A stretch of DNA of 64,000 nucleotides from Sphingorhabdus profundilacus (GCF_009769755.1 NZ_SDWJ01000002.1:558001-622000); one strand, 5' to 3'. Numbered from the stretch's first letter, positions 35,609-45,059 are shown. Numbers and translations: made by a program. Notes: generated by a model from the sequence alone, not told the origin.

Positions 35609-36925
35609 ATGGGTGGCACCGGCGTCGTCGACCGTTTTCTCGATATCTTTTCGCGCTACATCGATAGCGGTTTCGGGCTGCTCTCGGGTGAGGTCGCGTT
35701 CATTGCGACCACATTGATCGTTATCGACGTGACGCTCGCTGCTTTGTTCTGGTCCTGGGGCGAAGCCGACGACGTCATCGCCCGGCTCGTAAAGAAGACC
35801 TTGTTCGTCGGCATCTTCGCCTACATCATTGGCAACTGGAATAATCTCGCCCGCATCGTCTTCGAGAGCTTTGCAGGCCTTGGTCTGAAAGCCAGCGGTA
35901 CCGGATTTACCGCAGCAGAATTGCTGCAACCAGGCCGGGTCGCTCAAGTCGGACTCGATGCTGCGCAGCCGCTTATCGTCGCGATCTCCGACTTGATGGG
36001 GTTTGTGAGCTTTTTTGAAAATTTCCTGCAGATCATCATTCTTCTGCTCGCCTGGGCGATTGTCATCATCGCCTTCTTCATCCTGTCGATCCAGCTGTTC
36101 GTCACATTGATCGAGTTCAAGCTGACGACGCTCTGCGGGTTTGTGCTCATCCCGTTCGGTCTGTTCGGCAAGACCGCGTTCATGGCCGAACGCGTGCTCG
36201 GCAATGTCGTGTCGTCGGGCATCAAGGTGCTGGTGCTTGCAGTCATTGTTGGAATCGGCTCGACGATCTTTACCGAGTTTACCAGCGCGATCACGGGCGA
36301 TCCGACCATCGAAGACGCGCTGTCGATCGTGCTGGCCAGCCTGGCGCTGCTTGGCCTCGGGATCTTCGGCCCGGGTATTGCCAATAGCATCGTATCGGGC
36401 GGACCGCAGTTGGGCGCAGGTGCCGCGGCTGGGACCGCTTTGCTTGCAGGCGGCGCAGCGGCGGGAGCGGTTGCTGGTGCAAAGCTTGCAGGCGGCGCGG
36501 TTGCCAGTGCTGCTTCCAATGTCGCACATGGGACCGCCCGCGCTTCTGGTGGCGCAACGATGGCTTATGCGTTGGGTTCTGCTGGCAAATCAGGCGCGGC
36601 CGCAGTTGGATCTGGGATGGCCGCAGTTGGCGATGCCGCTATCGGCTCAGCCATGTCACCCTTACGCAAATCCGCAGACGGGATGAAGCAGTCGTTCCGC
36701 GAGGGCAGCCGCGCCGCGATCACCAACACCGGCGGCACGATTACGCCCGGTCCAGACACGCCGCCCGCTTCCCCGGCATCTGCCGACGCAGGCCAGCCTG
36801 CCTGGGCAAAGGCGATGAAGGACCGGCAGGCCATCACCCATGGCGCAACCATTGCTGCCCACACGCTGAAGGCCGGCGATAGCCATGGCGGTGGCGCTTC
36901 CATCGACACATCTGAAAAGGACTGA
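35609..36925 (+). CDS. trbL: TrbL, VirB6-type polytopic membrane protein
   Basis: A 438-aa protein with about six membrane segments in the first 290 residues (for example FIATTLIVIDVTLAALFWSW and IIILLLAWAIVIIAFFIL), then a Gly/Ala-rich stretch and a polar tail, all typical of TrbL. The start at 35609 (MGGTGVVDRF) comes directly after the trbK stop; the frame is open upstream inside trbK but in a shadow reading frame. Confidence 0.93.
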   Translation: MGGTGVVDRFLDIFSRYIDSGFGLLSGEVAFIATTLIVIDVTLAALFWSWGEADDVIARLVKKTLFVGIFAYIIGNWNNLARIVFESFAGLGLKASGTGFTAAELLQPGRVAQVGLDAAQPLIVAISDLMGFVSFFENFLQIIILLLAWAIVIIAFFILSIQLFVTLIEFKLTTLCGFVLIPFGLFGKTAFMAERVLGNVVSSGIKVLVLAVIVGIGSTIFTEFTSAITGDPTIEDALSIVLASLALLGLGIFGPGIANSIVSGGPQLGAGAAAGTALLAGGAAAGAVAGAKLAGGAVASAASNVAHGTARASGGATMAYALGSAGKSGAAAVGSGMAAVGDAAIGSAMSPLRKSADGMKQSFREGSRAAITNTGGTITPGPDTPPASPASADAGQPAWAKAMKDRQAITHGATIAAHTLKAGDSHGGGASIDTSEKD

Positions 36926-36929
36926 CGCC

Positions 36930-37613
36930 ATGTTCCAACGCCCGAGCATCCGGTACGGAAAGACACCCGAGCCCGAAACACCCTATCAGCGCGCCGCTAA
37001 AGTTTGGGACGACCGCATCGGATCGGCGCGCGTTCAGGCCAGGAGCTGGCGCTTTGCCTTCTTCGGCGCCCTTGGTCTTTCCACTTGCCTGACCGCCGGG
37101 ATCATCTGGCAGGGCGCGCGCGGCTCGGTCGTGCCCTGGGTGGTCCAGGTCGACAGGTTCGGCGAAGCGCAGGCAGTGGCGCCTGCCGATGCCGGCTATA
37201 TGCCCTCCGATCCGCAGATAGCGTTTCATATGGCTCGGTTCATCGAGCAGGTTCGCAGCATTCCCGAAGACCCGGTCATCGTCCGGCAAAACTGGCTGCG
37301 AGCCTATGATTTTGCAACCGGCAAGGGTGCGCTTGCGCTCAATGACTATGCACGAACCAACGATCCGTTTGCGCTCATCGGCAAAGAACAGGTCGCGGTC
37401 GATGTCACCAGCGTCATCCGGGCTTCGCCGACCAGCTTTCGCGTCGCGTGGGCCGAGCGACGCTACCGCGACGGTAGCCTTGCCGAAACCAGTCGATGGA
37501 CGGCGATCCTGACCATCATTGTTCAGACCCCCCGCACCCCTGATGCCCTGCGCCGCAATCCGCTCGGCATTTTCGTCAACGCCATCAACTGGTCGAAGGA
37601 ACTCGGATCATGA
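36930..37613 (+). CDS. trbF: TrbF, VirB8-type protein
   Basis: A 227-aa bitopic protein. After TPYQRAAKVWDDRIGSARVQ comes one membrane helix (FAFFGALGLSTCLTAGIIW), then a VirB8-like periplasmic domain. The start at 36930 (MFQRPSIRYG) lies 4 bp behind trbL; ATGA overlap with trbG at its end. Confidence 0.93.
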   Translation: MFQRPSIRYGKTPEPETPYQRAAKVWDDRIGSARVQARSWRFAFFGALGLSTCLTAGIIWQGARGSVVPWVVQVDRFGEAQAVAPADAGYMPSDPQIAFHMARFIEQVRSIPEDPVIVRQNWLRAYDFATGKGALALNDYARTNDPFALIGKEQVAVDVTSVIRASPTSFRVAWAERRYRDGSLAETSRWTAILTIIVQTPRTPDALRRNPLGIFVNAINWSKELGS

Positions 37614-38608
37614 TCGGATATCTTGCCCCCCGAAATCATATTTTTGCCATTGCTCTGCTCGCTGCGGGCACCGCGCCTGCAACATCTGCGCTGGCAACGG
37701 GCAAACCCGCATCGCAGGTGCCCCATTCGGCGCACGAAGTGATCGCGATCCCCGTGCCGCTTCCGCTTCCCGGCCAACTCAAACAGCTTCCGCAGGCGTC
37801 TCCTCCCCGGCCTGCGGGCCGCTCCCGTTCGTCCCAGCGTTCCCCCGCGCCACGGGACAGGGTGGGAGCGGCAAATACCGCCGCACGGATCGAGCCGTAT
37901 GAACAAGGCTTCGTCAATGCGATCCAGTTATACCCCTTTACCGAGGGCGCGCTGTATCAGGTCTATGCCAAGCCCGGACAAGTCACCGACATTGCGTTGC
38001 AGGAAGGCGAGCAGCTGGTCGGTGCCGGACCGGTCGCGTCCGGCGATACATTGCGCTGGATGATCGGCGACACCTTAAGCGGCAGTGGCGCGGCAGCGCG
38101 CGTCCACATCCTTGTAAAACCGATACGGTCGGACATCACCACCAATCTCGTGATCAATACTGACCGGCGTACCTATCATCTCGAGCTGCGCGCCAATCCG
38201 AGCGTTTATATGGCCTCGGTGTCCTGGAGCTATCCGCAGGACGAACTGATTGCGCTTCGCCAGACACGCGCTGAAGCCGCGCGTTCCGCACCCGTCGCTG
38301 CTGGAATGGATCTCTCCAGTCTCGACTTCCGCTATGCGATCGGCGGCGACAAGCCCCAATGGCGGCCGCTCCGTGCCTTCGATGACGGTGTGCGGGTATT
38401 TATCGAGTTTCCTGAAAGCATCGCACAAGGCGAGCTACCGCCACTTTTTGTCATCGGTGCCAAGGATGAAGCCGAGCTAGTCAACTACCGGGTATCGGGC
38501 CGCTATATGATCGTCGACCGTTTGTTTGCGCAAGCCGAGCTCAGGCTTGGCGGGCGCAAGGGCCAACAAAAGGTCCGCATCATATCCAACCGGCGGGGGC
38601 AGAAATGA
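37610..38608 (+). CDS. trbG: TrbG, VirB9-type protein
   Basis: A 332-aa exported protein of the outer-membrane core complex. Signal peptide at the N-terminus (ending about TSALA), a proline-rich linker (residues 55-85), then the VirB9-type domain with YPFTEGALYQVYAKPGQVTD, TDRRTYHLELRAN and YMASVSWSYP. ATGA overlaps with its neighbours on both sides. Confidence 0.94.
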   Translation: MIGYLAPRNHIFAIALLAAGTAPATSALATGKPASQVPHSAHEVIAIPVPLPLPGQLKQLPQASPPRPAGRSRSSQRSPAPRDRVGAANTAARIEPYEQGFVNAIQLYPFTEGALYQVYAKPGQVTDIALQEGEQLVGAGPVASGDTLRWMIGDTLSGSGAAARVHILVKPIRSDITTNLVINTDRRTYHLELRANPSVYMASVSWSYPQDELIALRQTRAEAARSAPVAAGMDLSSLDFRYAIGGDKPQWRPLRAFDDGVRVFIEFPESIAQGELPPLFVIGAKDEAELVNYRVSGRYMIVDRLFAQAELRLGGRKGQQKVRIISNRRGQK

Positions 38609-39807
38609 ACGGCGACGACCAGACAGGTCGGGCAGAAGCGCCAGCCGCCGATCCTGAGGCAGCAGTCAGGCTGCGGGGCGAGCCGCCGCGCGTGATGCGT
38701 CTGTCGCGTAAAGCCATCGGTACTGTATCAGCGTGCGCGTTTGCGATTGTAGGCGGCGCACTGATCTACGCTTTGCAGCCCCGGGACGGCAAAGAAGCAG
38801 AGGAACTGTTCAATACCGATGGTGTGTCGGTTGCCGACAATCTCGCAGGCGCGCCTAAGGACTATAGCCAAATACCAAAACTCGGGCCCCCTTTGCCCGG
38901 CGATCTCGGAAAACCGATTCTCGATGCCCGGCGCCGCGGCGACATCGCCGAATTGCCGCCCATCGGTGCCCAACCGACAGCTTCAGTCAATCCTGCCGCC
39001 AATGCCGCCGAGTCGGCGCGTCAACGCGCCGAGCAGGAGCGCGAGGCCGCGCGCGCCAGCCGCTTATTCTTCGGAGGCGGGTCGCAAAGTGAAGGTAGCG
39101 CCGGACCTGCCGTGCCTCTGCTGCCTGGTGAAGCGCCACCTGCAACGTCTGCGGCTGCACCGCAGACCGATGCCGTTAAGCGACAGGCATTTCTCGACCG
39201 CGCAAGTGACCAGCAGACCGTCTCGGCGGAGCGGTTAACCGGACTTGGGTCGCCTTCGATCCTGCAAGCAGGTTCGGTCATCCCGGCCGCTTTGATCTCA
39301 GGCATCCGCTCGGATCTGCCAGGGCTGGTGACCGCGCAGGTCACCCAGAATGTCTATGACAGCCCGACGGGACGAACCGTGCTGATTCCGCAAGGCTCCC
39401 GGTTGATCGGCGATTACGACGCTGACATCGCGTTCGGCCAGAACCGTATCCAGCTCGTCTGGAACCGGCTGATCCTGACAGATGGCCGGTCGATTGTGCT
39501 CGAACGCCAGCCGGCGTCCGATCCAAATGGGTTTGCCGGTTTAGCAGACCGAACAAATTACCATTGGGGCGGTGTATTGAAGGCAGCTCTCATATCGACG
39601 TTGCTTGGCGTTGGCTCGGAGCTTGGATCTGGCAATGACGGCGATCTTGCGCGTGCCGTTCGCCGTGGGATGCAGGACAGCGTCAACCGAACCGGCGAAC
39701 AGATCGTCTCGCGTGAATTGAACGTCAGGCCAACACTGACCATCCGCCCGGGTTTTCCGGTGCGCGTGCTTGTGACTCGTGATCTGGTTTTGGGAGATGC
39801 ACGTTGA
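38605..39807 (+). CDS. trbI: TrbI, VirB10-type protein
   Basis: A 400-aa protein spanning both membranes: N-terminal cytoplasmic part, one membrane helix (ISACAFAIVGGALIYAL-like, residues 35-55), a disordered Ala/Pro/Gln-rich periplasmic linker and the VirB10 barrel domain with GSVIPAALISGIRSDLPG, TVLIPQGSRLIGDYD and NRLILTDGRSIVLE. It links the inner-membrane ATPases with the TrbG ring. Last core gene of the operon, overlapping the DUF2274 gene by four bases. Confidence 0.94.
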   Translation: MNGDDQTGRAEAPAADPEAAVRLRGEPPRVMRLSRKAIGTVSACAFAIVGGALIYALQPRDGKEAEELFNTDGVSVADNLAGAPKDYSQIPKLGPPLPGDLGKPILDARRRGDIAELPPIGAQPTASVNPAANAAESARQRAEQEREAARASRLFFGGGSQSEGSAGPAVPLLPGEAPPATSAAAPQTDAVKRQAFLDRASDQQTVSAERLTGLGSPSILQAGSVIPAALISGIRSDLPGLVTAQVTQNVYDSPTGRTVLIPQGSRLIGDYDADIAFGQNRIQLVWNRLILTDGRSIVLERQPASDPNGFAGLADRTNYHWGGVLKAALISTLLGVGSELGSGNDGDLARAVRRGMQDSVNRTGEQIVSRELNVRPTLTIRPGFPVRVLVTRDLVLGDAR

Positions 39808-40049
39808 CCCGCCTGACACTTGCCGACCTCGAAGACGAAAAGCCGGTCCGGCTGACAATCGAGGTGTCTGCCCGGCTGCATCGCACGTTGCTCGCCTATG
39901 CCGTCGCACTTAATGGCGGCGATCCCAAAAACGCGCCAGCGCCGGAGCGACTGATCTCACCGATGATCGAGCGTTTCGTCCTGAATGATCGCAGCTTTGC
40001 CAAGTCACGCCGATCATTACGGTCCGATGGCCCCGCTCAGTCAGAATGA
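39804..40049 (+). CDS. DUF2274 family protein
   Basis: An 81-aa protein (LTLADLEDEKPVRLTIEV, HRTLLAYAVALN, PERLISPMIERFVLNDRSF) of the DUF2274 family, which regularly ends trb operons in these elements and has a ribbon-helix-helix-like pattern. The start is TTG at 39804, overlapping the trbI stop codon (TTGA). Probably a small regulator; function not known. Confidence 0.87.
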   Translation: MTRLTLADLEDEKPVRLTIEVSARLHRTLLAYAVALNGGDPKNAPAPERLISPMIERFVLNDRSFAKSRRSLRSDGPAQSE

Positions 40050-40390
40050 TGCGAGATGATCAAACTAAGTCCATCCCATCATCTGCGAGCGTATAAACTA
40101 CCACGATACTGACAGGTGCGTAATGATTGCCTGAAAGGTCAAGTTATGAGACATCCCGAAATCAGCAAAGATCAAGTCTTTGTCGCAAATGACCGGGTAC
40201 TGGTACGCATGTCCAGGCTCGCGCTAAAGGTACCAGTGCACATCCCAACATGTGCTTCCAACGCCCGGTTATTTCGGTATTTGACCGACCGGAAATTATA
40301 ATCGGTTTATAAGATGGATCGCCGATTACCGGTCGGTCATTCTGTCATTGCGACAGATCGAGTCGCATTTCAACGTGAAGGAGTGATGAC
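40050..40390 (+). promoter_or_regulatory. Leader of the lasso operon with an 11-bp inverted repeat
   Basis: A 341-bp gap between the trb operon and the lasso precursor. TGACCGACCGG (40282-40292) and CCGGTCGGTCA (40330-40340) are a perfect inverted repeat around a 37-bp spacer. The spacer starts with a TATAAT-like box (40297-40302), for which I see no good -35. A 51-codon frame from the ATG at 40146 has no good ribosome binding site and is not called. AAGGAG (40379-40384) serves the precursor ATG. Confidence 0.55.
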
Positions 40391-40528
40391 ATGAAAGACG
40401 TGGAACTTCGTGAAGACACCGTGATCGACCTTGGCCAGGCCTCGGTCGAAACCAAGGGTGACGCCATCTTCGAAAGCGATGGCAGCGGCGGCAAGCTGGT
40501 TTATGCAACCGGCATCGCCAACGACTGA
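40391..40528 (+). CDS. Lasso peptide precursor
   Basis: A 45-aa precursor directly before the lasso B and C genes. The leader (residues 1-22) ends in LGQASVETK, with the conserved Thr at position -2. The predicted core runs from G23 to D45: ring segment GDAIFESD with Gly1 joined to Asp8, then a loop and tail beginning GSGGKLVY and ending in Asp. An 8-residue ring with Asp acceptor is the only option, since no Asp or Glu lies at core position 7 or 9. AAGGAG is placed well before the ATG. The core resembles none that I remember; it would be a new class II lasso peptide. The missing short track is due to its size. Confidence 0.88.
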   Translation: MKDVELREDTVIDLGQASVETKGDAIFESDGSGGKLVYATGIAND

Positions 40529-40581
40529 ACCAGACGGGGTGCGGACCGGTGGTTCGTACCCCGTTGCCGAATGGCATTACA

Positions 40582-41199
40582 ATGCCCTTTTTGGAAAATC
40601 CCGATCTTGCTTGGTGCGAGATCAACGAAACGCTCGTCTTCCTCGACATCTCGAAAGACCGGTATTTCCGCTTGGCCGACGATCAAAATCGTGAGGCGCT
40701 TGAAGCAATCGACGGTTCTGCATTTGGGCGCTGGCACCAGCCTGTGAGTTTGACTGCACTGTCAAATTGGACGCCGCCAGCCCGATCGTGCGCCGCCATC
40801 GGCGTCGGCTCTTTCCAGCTGGCTGAAGTGGCGCGCGCCCTTTGGGTCCAGCGTCGCGTCGAACGGCGGCTTGCAAGGCAGCCATTTGGCTTGGTCATTG
40901 GCGATTTTCGCCGGGTGAGGGACACACGCGCTGATAATGCGGCTGTTGCCAGCAACATCGCTTCGGGCACCATCTGTGGCTTTGAACATGCCCGTCTCTT
41001 GCGTACAGCGGCCGAGCGCTGCCTGGCCCGTTCGCTAGCATTGTCGCTATGTCTGGCATCGCGCGGCGTTCGCGCCCATGTCGTTCTCGGGGTCAGGCTT
41101 GCGCCATTTAGCGCTCATTGTTGGGCGCAGGCAGGTGACGAGGTTTTGAACGACAGTGTCGAGGAGGTGCTCCGCTACAAACCCATCCTGTTCATATGA
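40582..41199 (+). CDS. Lasso peptide B protein: RRE fused to cysteine protease
   Basis: A 205-aa protein in which the precursor-binding RRE domain (residues 1-60; LAWCEINETLVFLDISKDRY, the PqqD-like B1 pattern) is fused to the transglutaminase-like leader protease (B2). The catalytic triad is C147 (AAERCLARSLAL), H179 (FSAHCWAQAGD) and D191 (VLND). It cuts off the leader behind Lys22 of the precursor. The ATG at 40582 gives the usual RRE length; the frame is open from a GTG at 40549. Its stop overlaps the cyclase ATG. Confidence 0.88.
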   Translation: MPFLENPDLAWCEINETLVFLDISKDRYFRLADDQNREALEAIDGSAFGRWHQPVSLTALSNWTPPARSCAAIGVGSFQLAEVARALWVQRRVERRLARQPFGLVIGDFRRVRDTRADNAAVASNIASGTICGFEHARLLRTAAERCLARSLALSLCLASRGVRAHVVLGVRLAPFSAHCWAQAGDEVLNDSVEEVLRYKPILFI

Positions 41200-42932
41200 A
41201 AGCGCTTCGCTTTGTTCTGGCTGTGCCATTTCAGCAGCCTCAGTTTTTACAGAAGATCGAAGCTGCCATCCAGCTCGATCAAGTCTGCGCCGGAGGCCCG
41301 CGACTTTGGACTGACGATGGCGTCCCCATTATGGATTTGGGGGATGCGGGACAAATAGTAGGCGTCGTATTTTCAAAGACGTCGAACACACAGGTTCATC
41401 GCCTTCCGCCTGATGCTCCGGTGAACGATAGCCCGGTCACGTTGGCGGCTTGGCTGATGCGCACATGCTGGGGTGGATATGTAGCATTTCTGGCCGATCG
41501 CACGACCGGCGCAATAGAGGCTATTGTCGATCCGTCGGGCCTGTGTCCGGTATATCGCGGCTATAGTTCCACCCATATCATTATCGCATCCCATCCAGAC
41601 CTTCTCAGAACAGCGGTCGATGCGCCTCTGGCCGTGTCCTGGCATGCTCTCCATTCCCATTTGTCCCGGCCCGAACTTCGGCAGCGTTCCACCTGTCTTG
41701 TCGGTATCACTGAACTTCCGCCGGGCGAATTGGTCCGGATTGAAGCCCGAATTTTGGCAGGCAAAAGAATCTGGCGTCCGGACGATTTCATGCCCGGGAA
41801 AACGACAATGACGTTTGACGAAGCAGCCGAAGAACTCCGAGCCATCGCCATTCAGACGATCGGCGCGTGGGCGAAGATGATGGGGCCGGTCGCGATAGCG
41901 GCATCGGGTGGCGTGGATTCCTCGTTCATATGCGCGGCGCTTAAAGCCAATGGCGAACAATTCACATGCGTTACAATTTCGACCGCCGATGCAAGCGGCG
42001 ACGAACGCGCTTTTGTCCACATGCTTGGCGATCATCTTGGCGTTGAGACGATATCAGCGATTTACGATCCGCAGGCGATCGATCCGCTGCGCGGAGTATC
42101 AGCCGGGCTGGCGCGTCCGACCCGTAAAGCCTTCATGGCAGCACTCGATACCGCGCTGTTCCAGGCCGGTCAAAGTGTTGGGGCAGAGGTGATTTTTGAC
42201 GGCAATGGCGGCGACAATCTGTTCTGCTTCCTGCACTCCTCTGCGCCTGTTGTCGACCGGCTTCGGTGCCAGGGCGTAGGTCGGGGCTTTTTTTCAACCT
42301 TCATCGATATGTGCCGCGTGACCGGATGCGATATGCCGACAATGGCGCAAGCGATGTTGCGGCGACTGGGCCGGTTCAAAGAATTGCCAGGCTGGCCTGC
42401 CGATTTAAGTTTGCTGGCAGGCACAACTGAAGATTTAGAGGAAATCAAACCGCTCACACCCTGGCTCCGGACAGACGTTGGCCGACACAGCGGAAAGCGC
42501 GATCATCTGGCACTTATCATGAAGGCGCAACATTTTGTGCATGGCCTCACAGCCTGCGGGCTACCTCGCTTCTCGCCGTTAATGAGCCAGCCATTGATCG
42601 AACTTTGCCTTAATATCCCAACTTGGGTGTGGCCCGAAGGCGGCATCAACCGGGCGCTTGCGCGATCGGCCTTCAATACCGAATTGCCACGCAATATCCT
42701 CACGCGGACATCGAAAGCAGGACCGGACAGCTTCATCCGGCGAAGCTTTGATCAACACCGGCCCACGATCCGTAATCTTCTAATGGACGGTCTGCTCGCA
42801 CAGCACGAAGTCATCGACCGCGCGGCTGTGGAAGATGCGCTAACAACGGATGTCATCTCTGGCGGTGATATCGTATACCGGCTGCTGGATCTGGCTGAGG
42901 CCGAAAGCTGGGCGCGATCATGGCAGAATTGA
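41196..42932 (+). CDS. Lasso cyclase (asparagine synthetase-like C protein)
   Basis: A 578-aa protein of the asparagine synthetase B superfamily. The N-terminal glutaminase-like half has lost its catalytic Cys2 (it starts MKALRF), as usual for lasso cyclases. The synthetase half carries the PP-loop VAIASGGVDSSFICAAL (SGGVDSS 236-242) and, later, EVIFDGNGGDNLFCF. It activates the Asp8 side chain of the core as adenylate and closes the ring onto Gly1. It overlaps the B gene (ATGA), and its 3' end overlaps the convergent isopeptidase gene by 15 bp. Confidence 0.9.
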   Translation: MKALRFVLAVPFQQPQFLQKIEAAIQLDQVCAGGPRLWTDDGVPIMDLGDAGQIVGVVFSKTSNTQVHRLPPDAPVNDSPVTLAAWLMRTCWGGYVAFLADRTTGAIEAIVDPSGLCPVYRGYSSTHIIIASHPDLLRTAVDAPLAVSWHALHSHLSRPELRQRSTCLVGITELPPGELVRIEARILAGKRIWRPDDFMPGKTTMTFDEAAEELRAIAIQTIGAWAKMMGPVAIAASGGVDSSFICAALKANGEQFTCVTISTADASGDERAFVHMLGDHLGVETISAIYDPQAIDPLRGVSAGLARPTRKAFMAALDTALFQAGQSVGAEVIFDGNGGDNLFCFLHSSAPVVDRLRCQGVGRGFFSTFIDMCRVTGCDMPTMAQAMLRRLGRFKELPGWPADLSLLAGTTEDLEEIKPLTPWLRTDVGRHSGKRDHLALIMKAQHFVHGLTACGLPRFSPLMSQPLIELCLNIPTWVWPEGGINRALARSAFNTELPRNILTRTSKAGPDSFIRRSFDQHRPTIRNLLMDGLLAQHEVIDRAAVEDALTTDVISGGDIVYRLLDLAEAESWARSWQN

Positions 42933-45059
42933 AGCGGCATTCTCGCATCTCAGCTCTACTGCCTTGGGTGCATCTTTCATTGCCATCCACCGCGCATATT
43001 GACCCGCCTTAGCAGGATCGCAGCTGATCTGCCGCATGAGCCAGAACTGGAACCATTCTGTGTACCGCTCATATGTGGCCTGCCGGTGCGCGGGCTGATA
43101 TTTAACATGTGGTTCGCCCTCCAGCACATAAAGCTCGATTGCCTTGCCGCGATGTTTGTACAATTCAACCACATCTAAACCACCCTCATATTCGCTGTCG
43201 GGAGATTGTATGAGGATGGGAACATTGATCCGGTCGACGTTGAGGACGAGTGACAACGGTCTCCAATGATCTTCGGCTCCGGGCTCGAAAAATCGGTAAC
43301 CGATATCGCGTCCATATTGCGTGAAGGTCGGGCCAGCGGCGAGCGGAAATGCCGACATATCTTCGCAGCACGTTCCCAGAGCCGCTACTTTGAATAGCGA
43401 AGAGTTGATCAGGGCCCATTGTGTCGTCGCCGTTCCGTCACTGAAACCCGTGATTCCAATTCTGCTGCTGTCGACAATGCCGGTATTGACCGCGTGCTCG
43501 ACTGCCATCACTAACGATGAATGGACGTTGCGCCGGTCTATCCACTCAGCCCGGTTCGCCTTACCTAACTGGAGTTCGGATTCGCCGGCCATTGCTGCCG
43601 GTACGAAATCGGGTCGGGCAAAGCTCAGTACAGCGAATCCCTTGGCCGCGAGTAACTGGACAGGAAATTCGTTGCCCGTGCTGCCGCGCAAAAAACCCTG
43701 GCTGTGATATTGCACGACCACCAGCGGATGGATGGCACCTTTTGTGTGAAGCGGAGGCCGGAGCAGATCGGCATAGCTTTCGACGCCGTAGCTGTTGCGA
43801 AACTTGAAGCGCTGGGTTTTGCCCAAAATTATCCGGCCAAAGGCCGGATTGGGATCATGGATCAGCCGCTCGCGACCCGTGTCAGGATCGATGGCAACCA
43901 GTCGTCGTGGTCGCAGCGCACCTTCGCGCGCGCAAATCAACTCCTTTCCGGCCAATTCGCAACCAACCAGCGCGTCATCTGTAACCATGATCCGGCGCGG
44001 CGCCGTGGCGCCGCGTTTCCAGCGCAAAAGGGCCGTCTGGCTTCCTCCCCATCCAGTCTTCTGGATCGCATAAACGCTGCTGCCGTCAACCGACCACCAT
44101 ATTTGCTTCGTGCCGCTGCAGCGCTCCTCGCACCTTAGAATTCGTCCATCGGCTTGCTGTACGGTCAGCCCTGTCGGGCTAAGCAGTTCGAGTGGACGGA
44201 GCGGTTGGCGCCAGGCAACAGCACCGTCGCTGCCTTTCGCAAAGCCCCTGGCATTTTGCGGCACGCCTTCTGGCCGTTCGGGCCTGAGCCTCGCAATTTC
44301 GGAGAGCGTCGATTGTCTTATCGTGCCTGTTTCAAGCGCAACTGTATTATATTCATAACTGACTGGTTCGATCGGGATGGGATAATCGGCTTTGTCAGGC
44401 GCAAACCGCTCGTCGAACAAAAAGCCGCTTCGTGCTTCCTTCGCTATGGCCTCGGCCTGTACGCGGATTCCCGGACGTGTCGCAACGACCAGCGCCTCGC
44501 CGCTTTCGGTCCAGGCAAAATCGTCAACATTGTCAGGCATTCCGGTTGCACGCGACGCAGGTATTTCGCCTGCACTATCCACCAGCCAAACCTGCGATGT
44601 TTTTCCCTCCTGCTTCAGAAACCCGATGCGGCGTCCGTCAGGTGACCAGCGCGGCGTGATCACCTTTGCCGACCCCGCCATGACCGATACGAACTTGCGC
44701 AGTTCGAAATCATTCCTGATCAATACTCCGCCCCGGTCAAGTTCCCGCGGCTCGTTGGCAGCATCGACAGGCATGACCATCAGCTTCTGGCAATATCGAT
44801 TTTCCTTAGCATTTGCCCGACGAACAACGAAGGCAATGTCCTTGCCGTCCGGCGAGATGCCGAACGGGCTAGGTGTTTCATGAGGGTCAGATCGACCGAT
44901 ATCGGCAAGACCAACGAGATCGCTGACTGTTATGAGCCTCGGCGCGCTAGCGCGGATCTCGGGTCGGTCGAAGATAGCACATGGGTCCGCAAGCGTCGTC
45001 GGGATATCGGCGGTCGGTACGATGGTCCTGGCGACAAGCGCTGCAACCAGCAAAATCAT
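42918..45059 (-). CDS. Lasso peptide isopeptidase (AtxE2-like, S9 family)
   Basis: A 713-aa prolyl-oligopeptidase-like enzyme: short signal peptide, beta-propeller half (repeats such as FGISPDGKDIAFVVR and WSPDGRRIGFLKQ) and a C-terminal alpha/beta hydrolase with S540 in GITGFSDGTA, E623 in SPDSEYEGG and H651 in EGEPHVKYQP. The spacing of 83 and 28 residues is, as I recall, identical to the Ser-Glu-His triad of AtxE2, which linearises astexins. It should open the isopeptide bond of the imported peptide. It begins in a TAATG overlap with the TonB receptor stop. Confidence 0.88.
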   Translation of the reverse strand: MILLVAALVARTIVPTADIPTTLADPCAIFDRPEIRASAPRLITVSDLVGLADIGRSDPHETPSPFGISPDGKDIAFVVRRANAKENRYCQKLMVMPVDAANEPRELDRGGVLIRNDFELRKFVSVMAGSAKVITPRWSPDGRRIGFLKQEGKTSQVWLVDSAGEIPASRATGMPDNVDDFAWTESGEALVVATRPGIRVQAEAIAKEARSGFLFDERFAPDKADYPIPIEPVSYEYNTVALETGTIRQSTLSEIARLRPERPEGVPQNARGFAKGSDGAVAWRQPLRPLELLSPTGLTVQQADGRILRCEERCSGTKQIWWSVDGSSVYAIQKTGWGGSQTALLRWKRGATAPRRIMVTDDALVGCELAGKELICAREGALRPRRLVAIDPDTGRERLIHDPNPAFGRIILGKTQRFKFRNSYGVESYADLLRPPLHTKGAIHPLVVVQYHSQGFLRGSTGNEFPVQLLAAKGFAVLSFARPDFVPAAMAGESELQLGKANRAEWIDRRNVHSSLVMAVEHAVNTGIVDSSRIGITGFSDGTATTQWALINSSLFKVAALGTCCEDMSAFPLAAGPTFTQYGRDIGYRFFEPGAEDHWRPLSLVLNVDRINVPILIQSPDSEYEGGLDVVELYKHRGKAIELYVLEGEPHVKYQPAHRQATYERYTEWFQFWLMRQISCDPAKAGQYARWMAMKDAPKAVELRCENAASILP

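Noticed and set aside
40146-40301. 51-codon frame before the lasso precursor
   Set aside because: Weak ribosome binding site, no recognisable product, and its end runs into the inverted repeat and promoter-like sequence.
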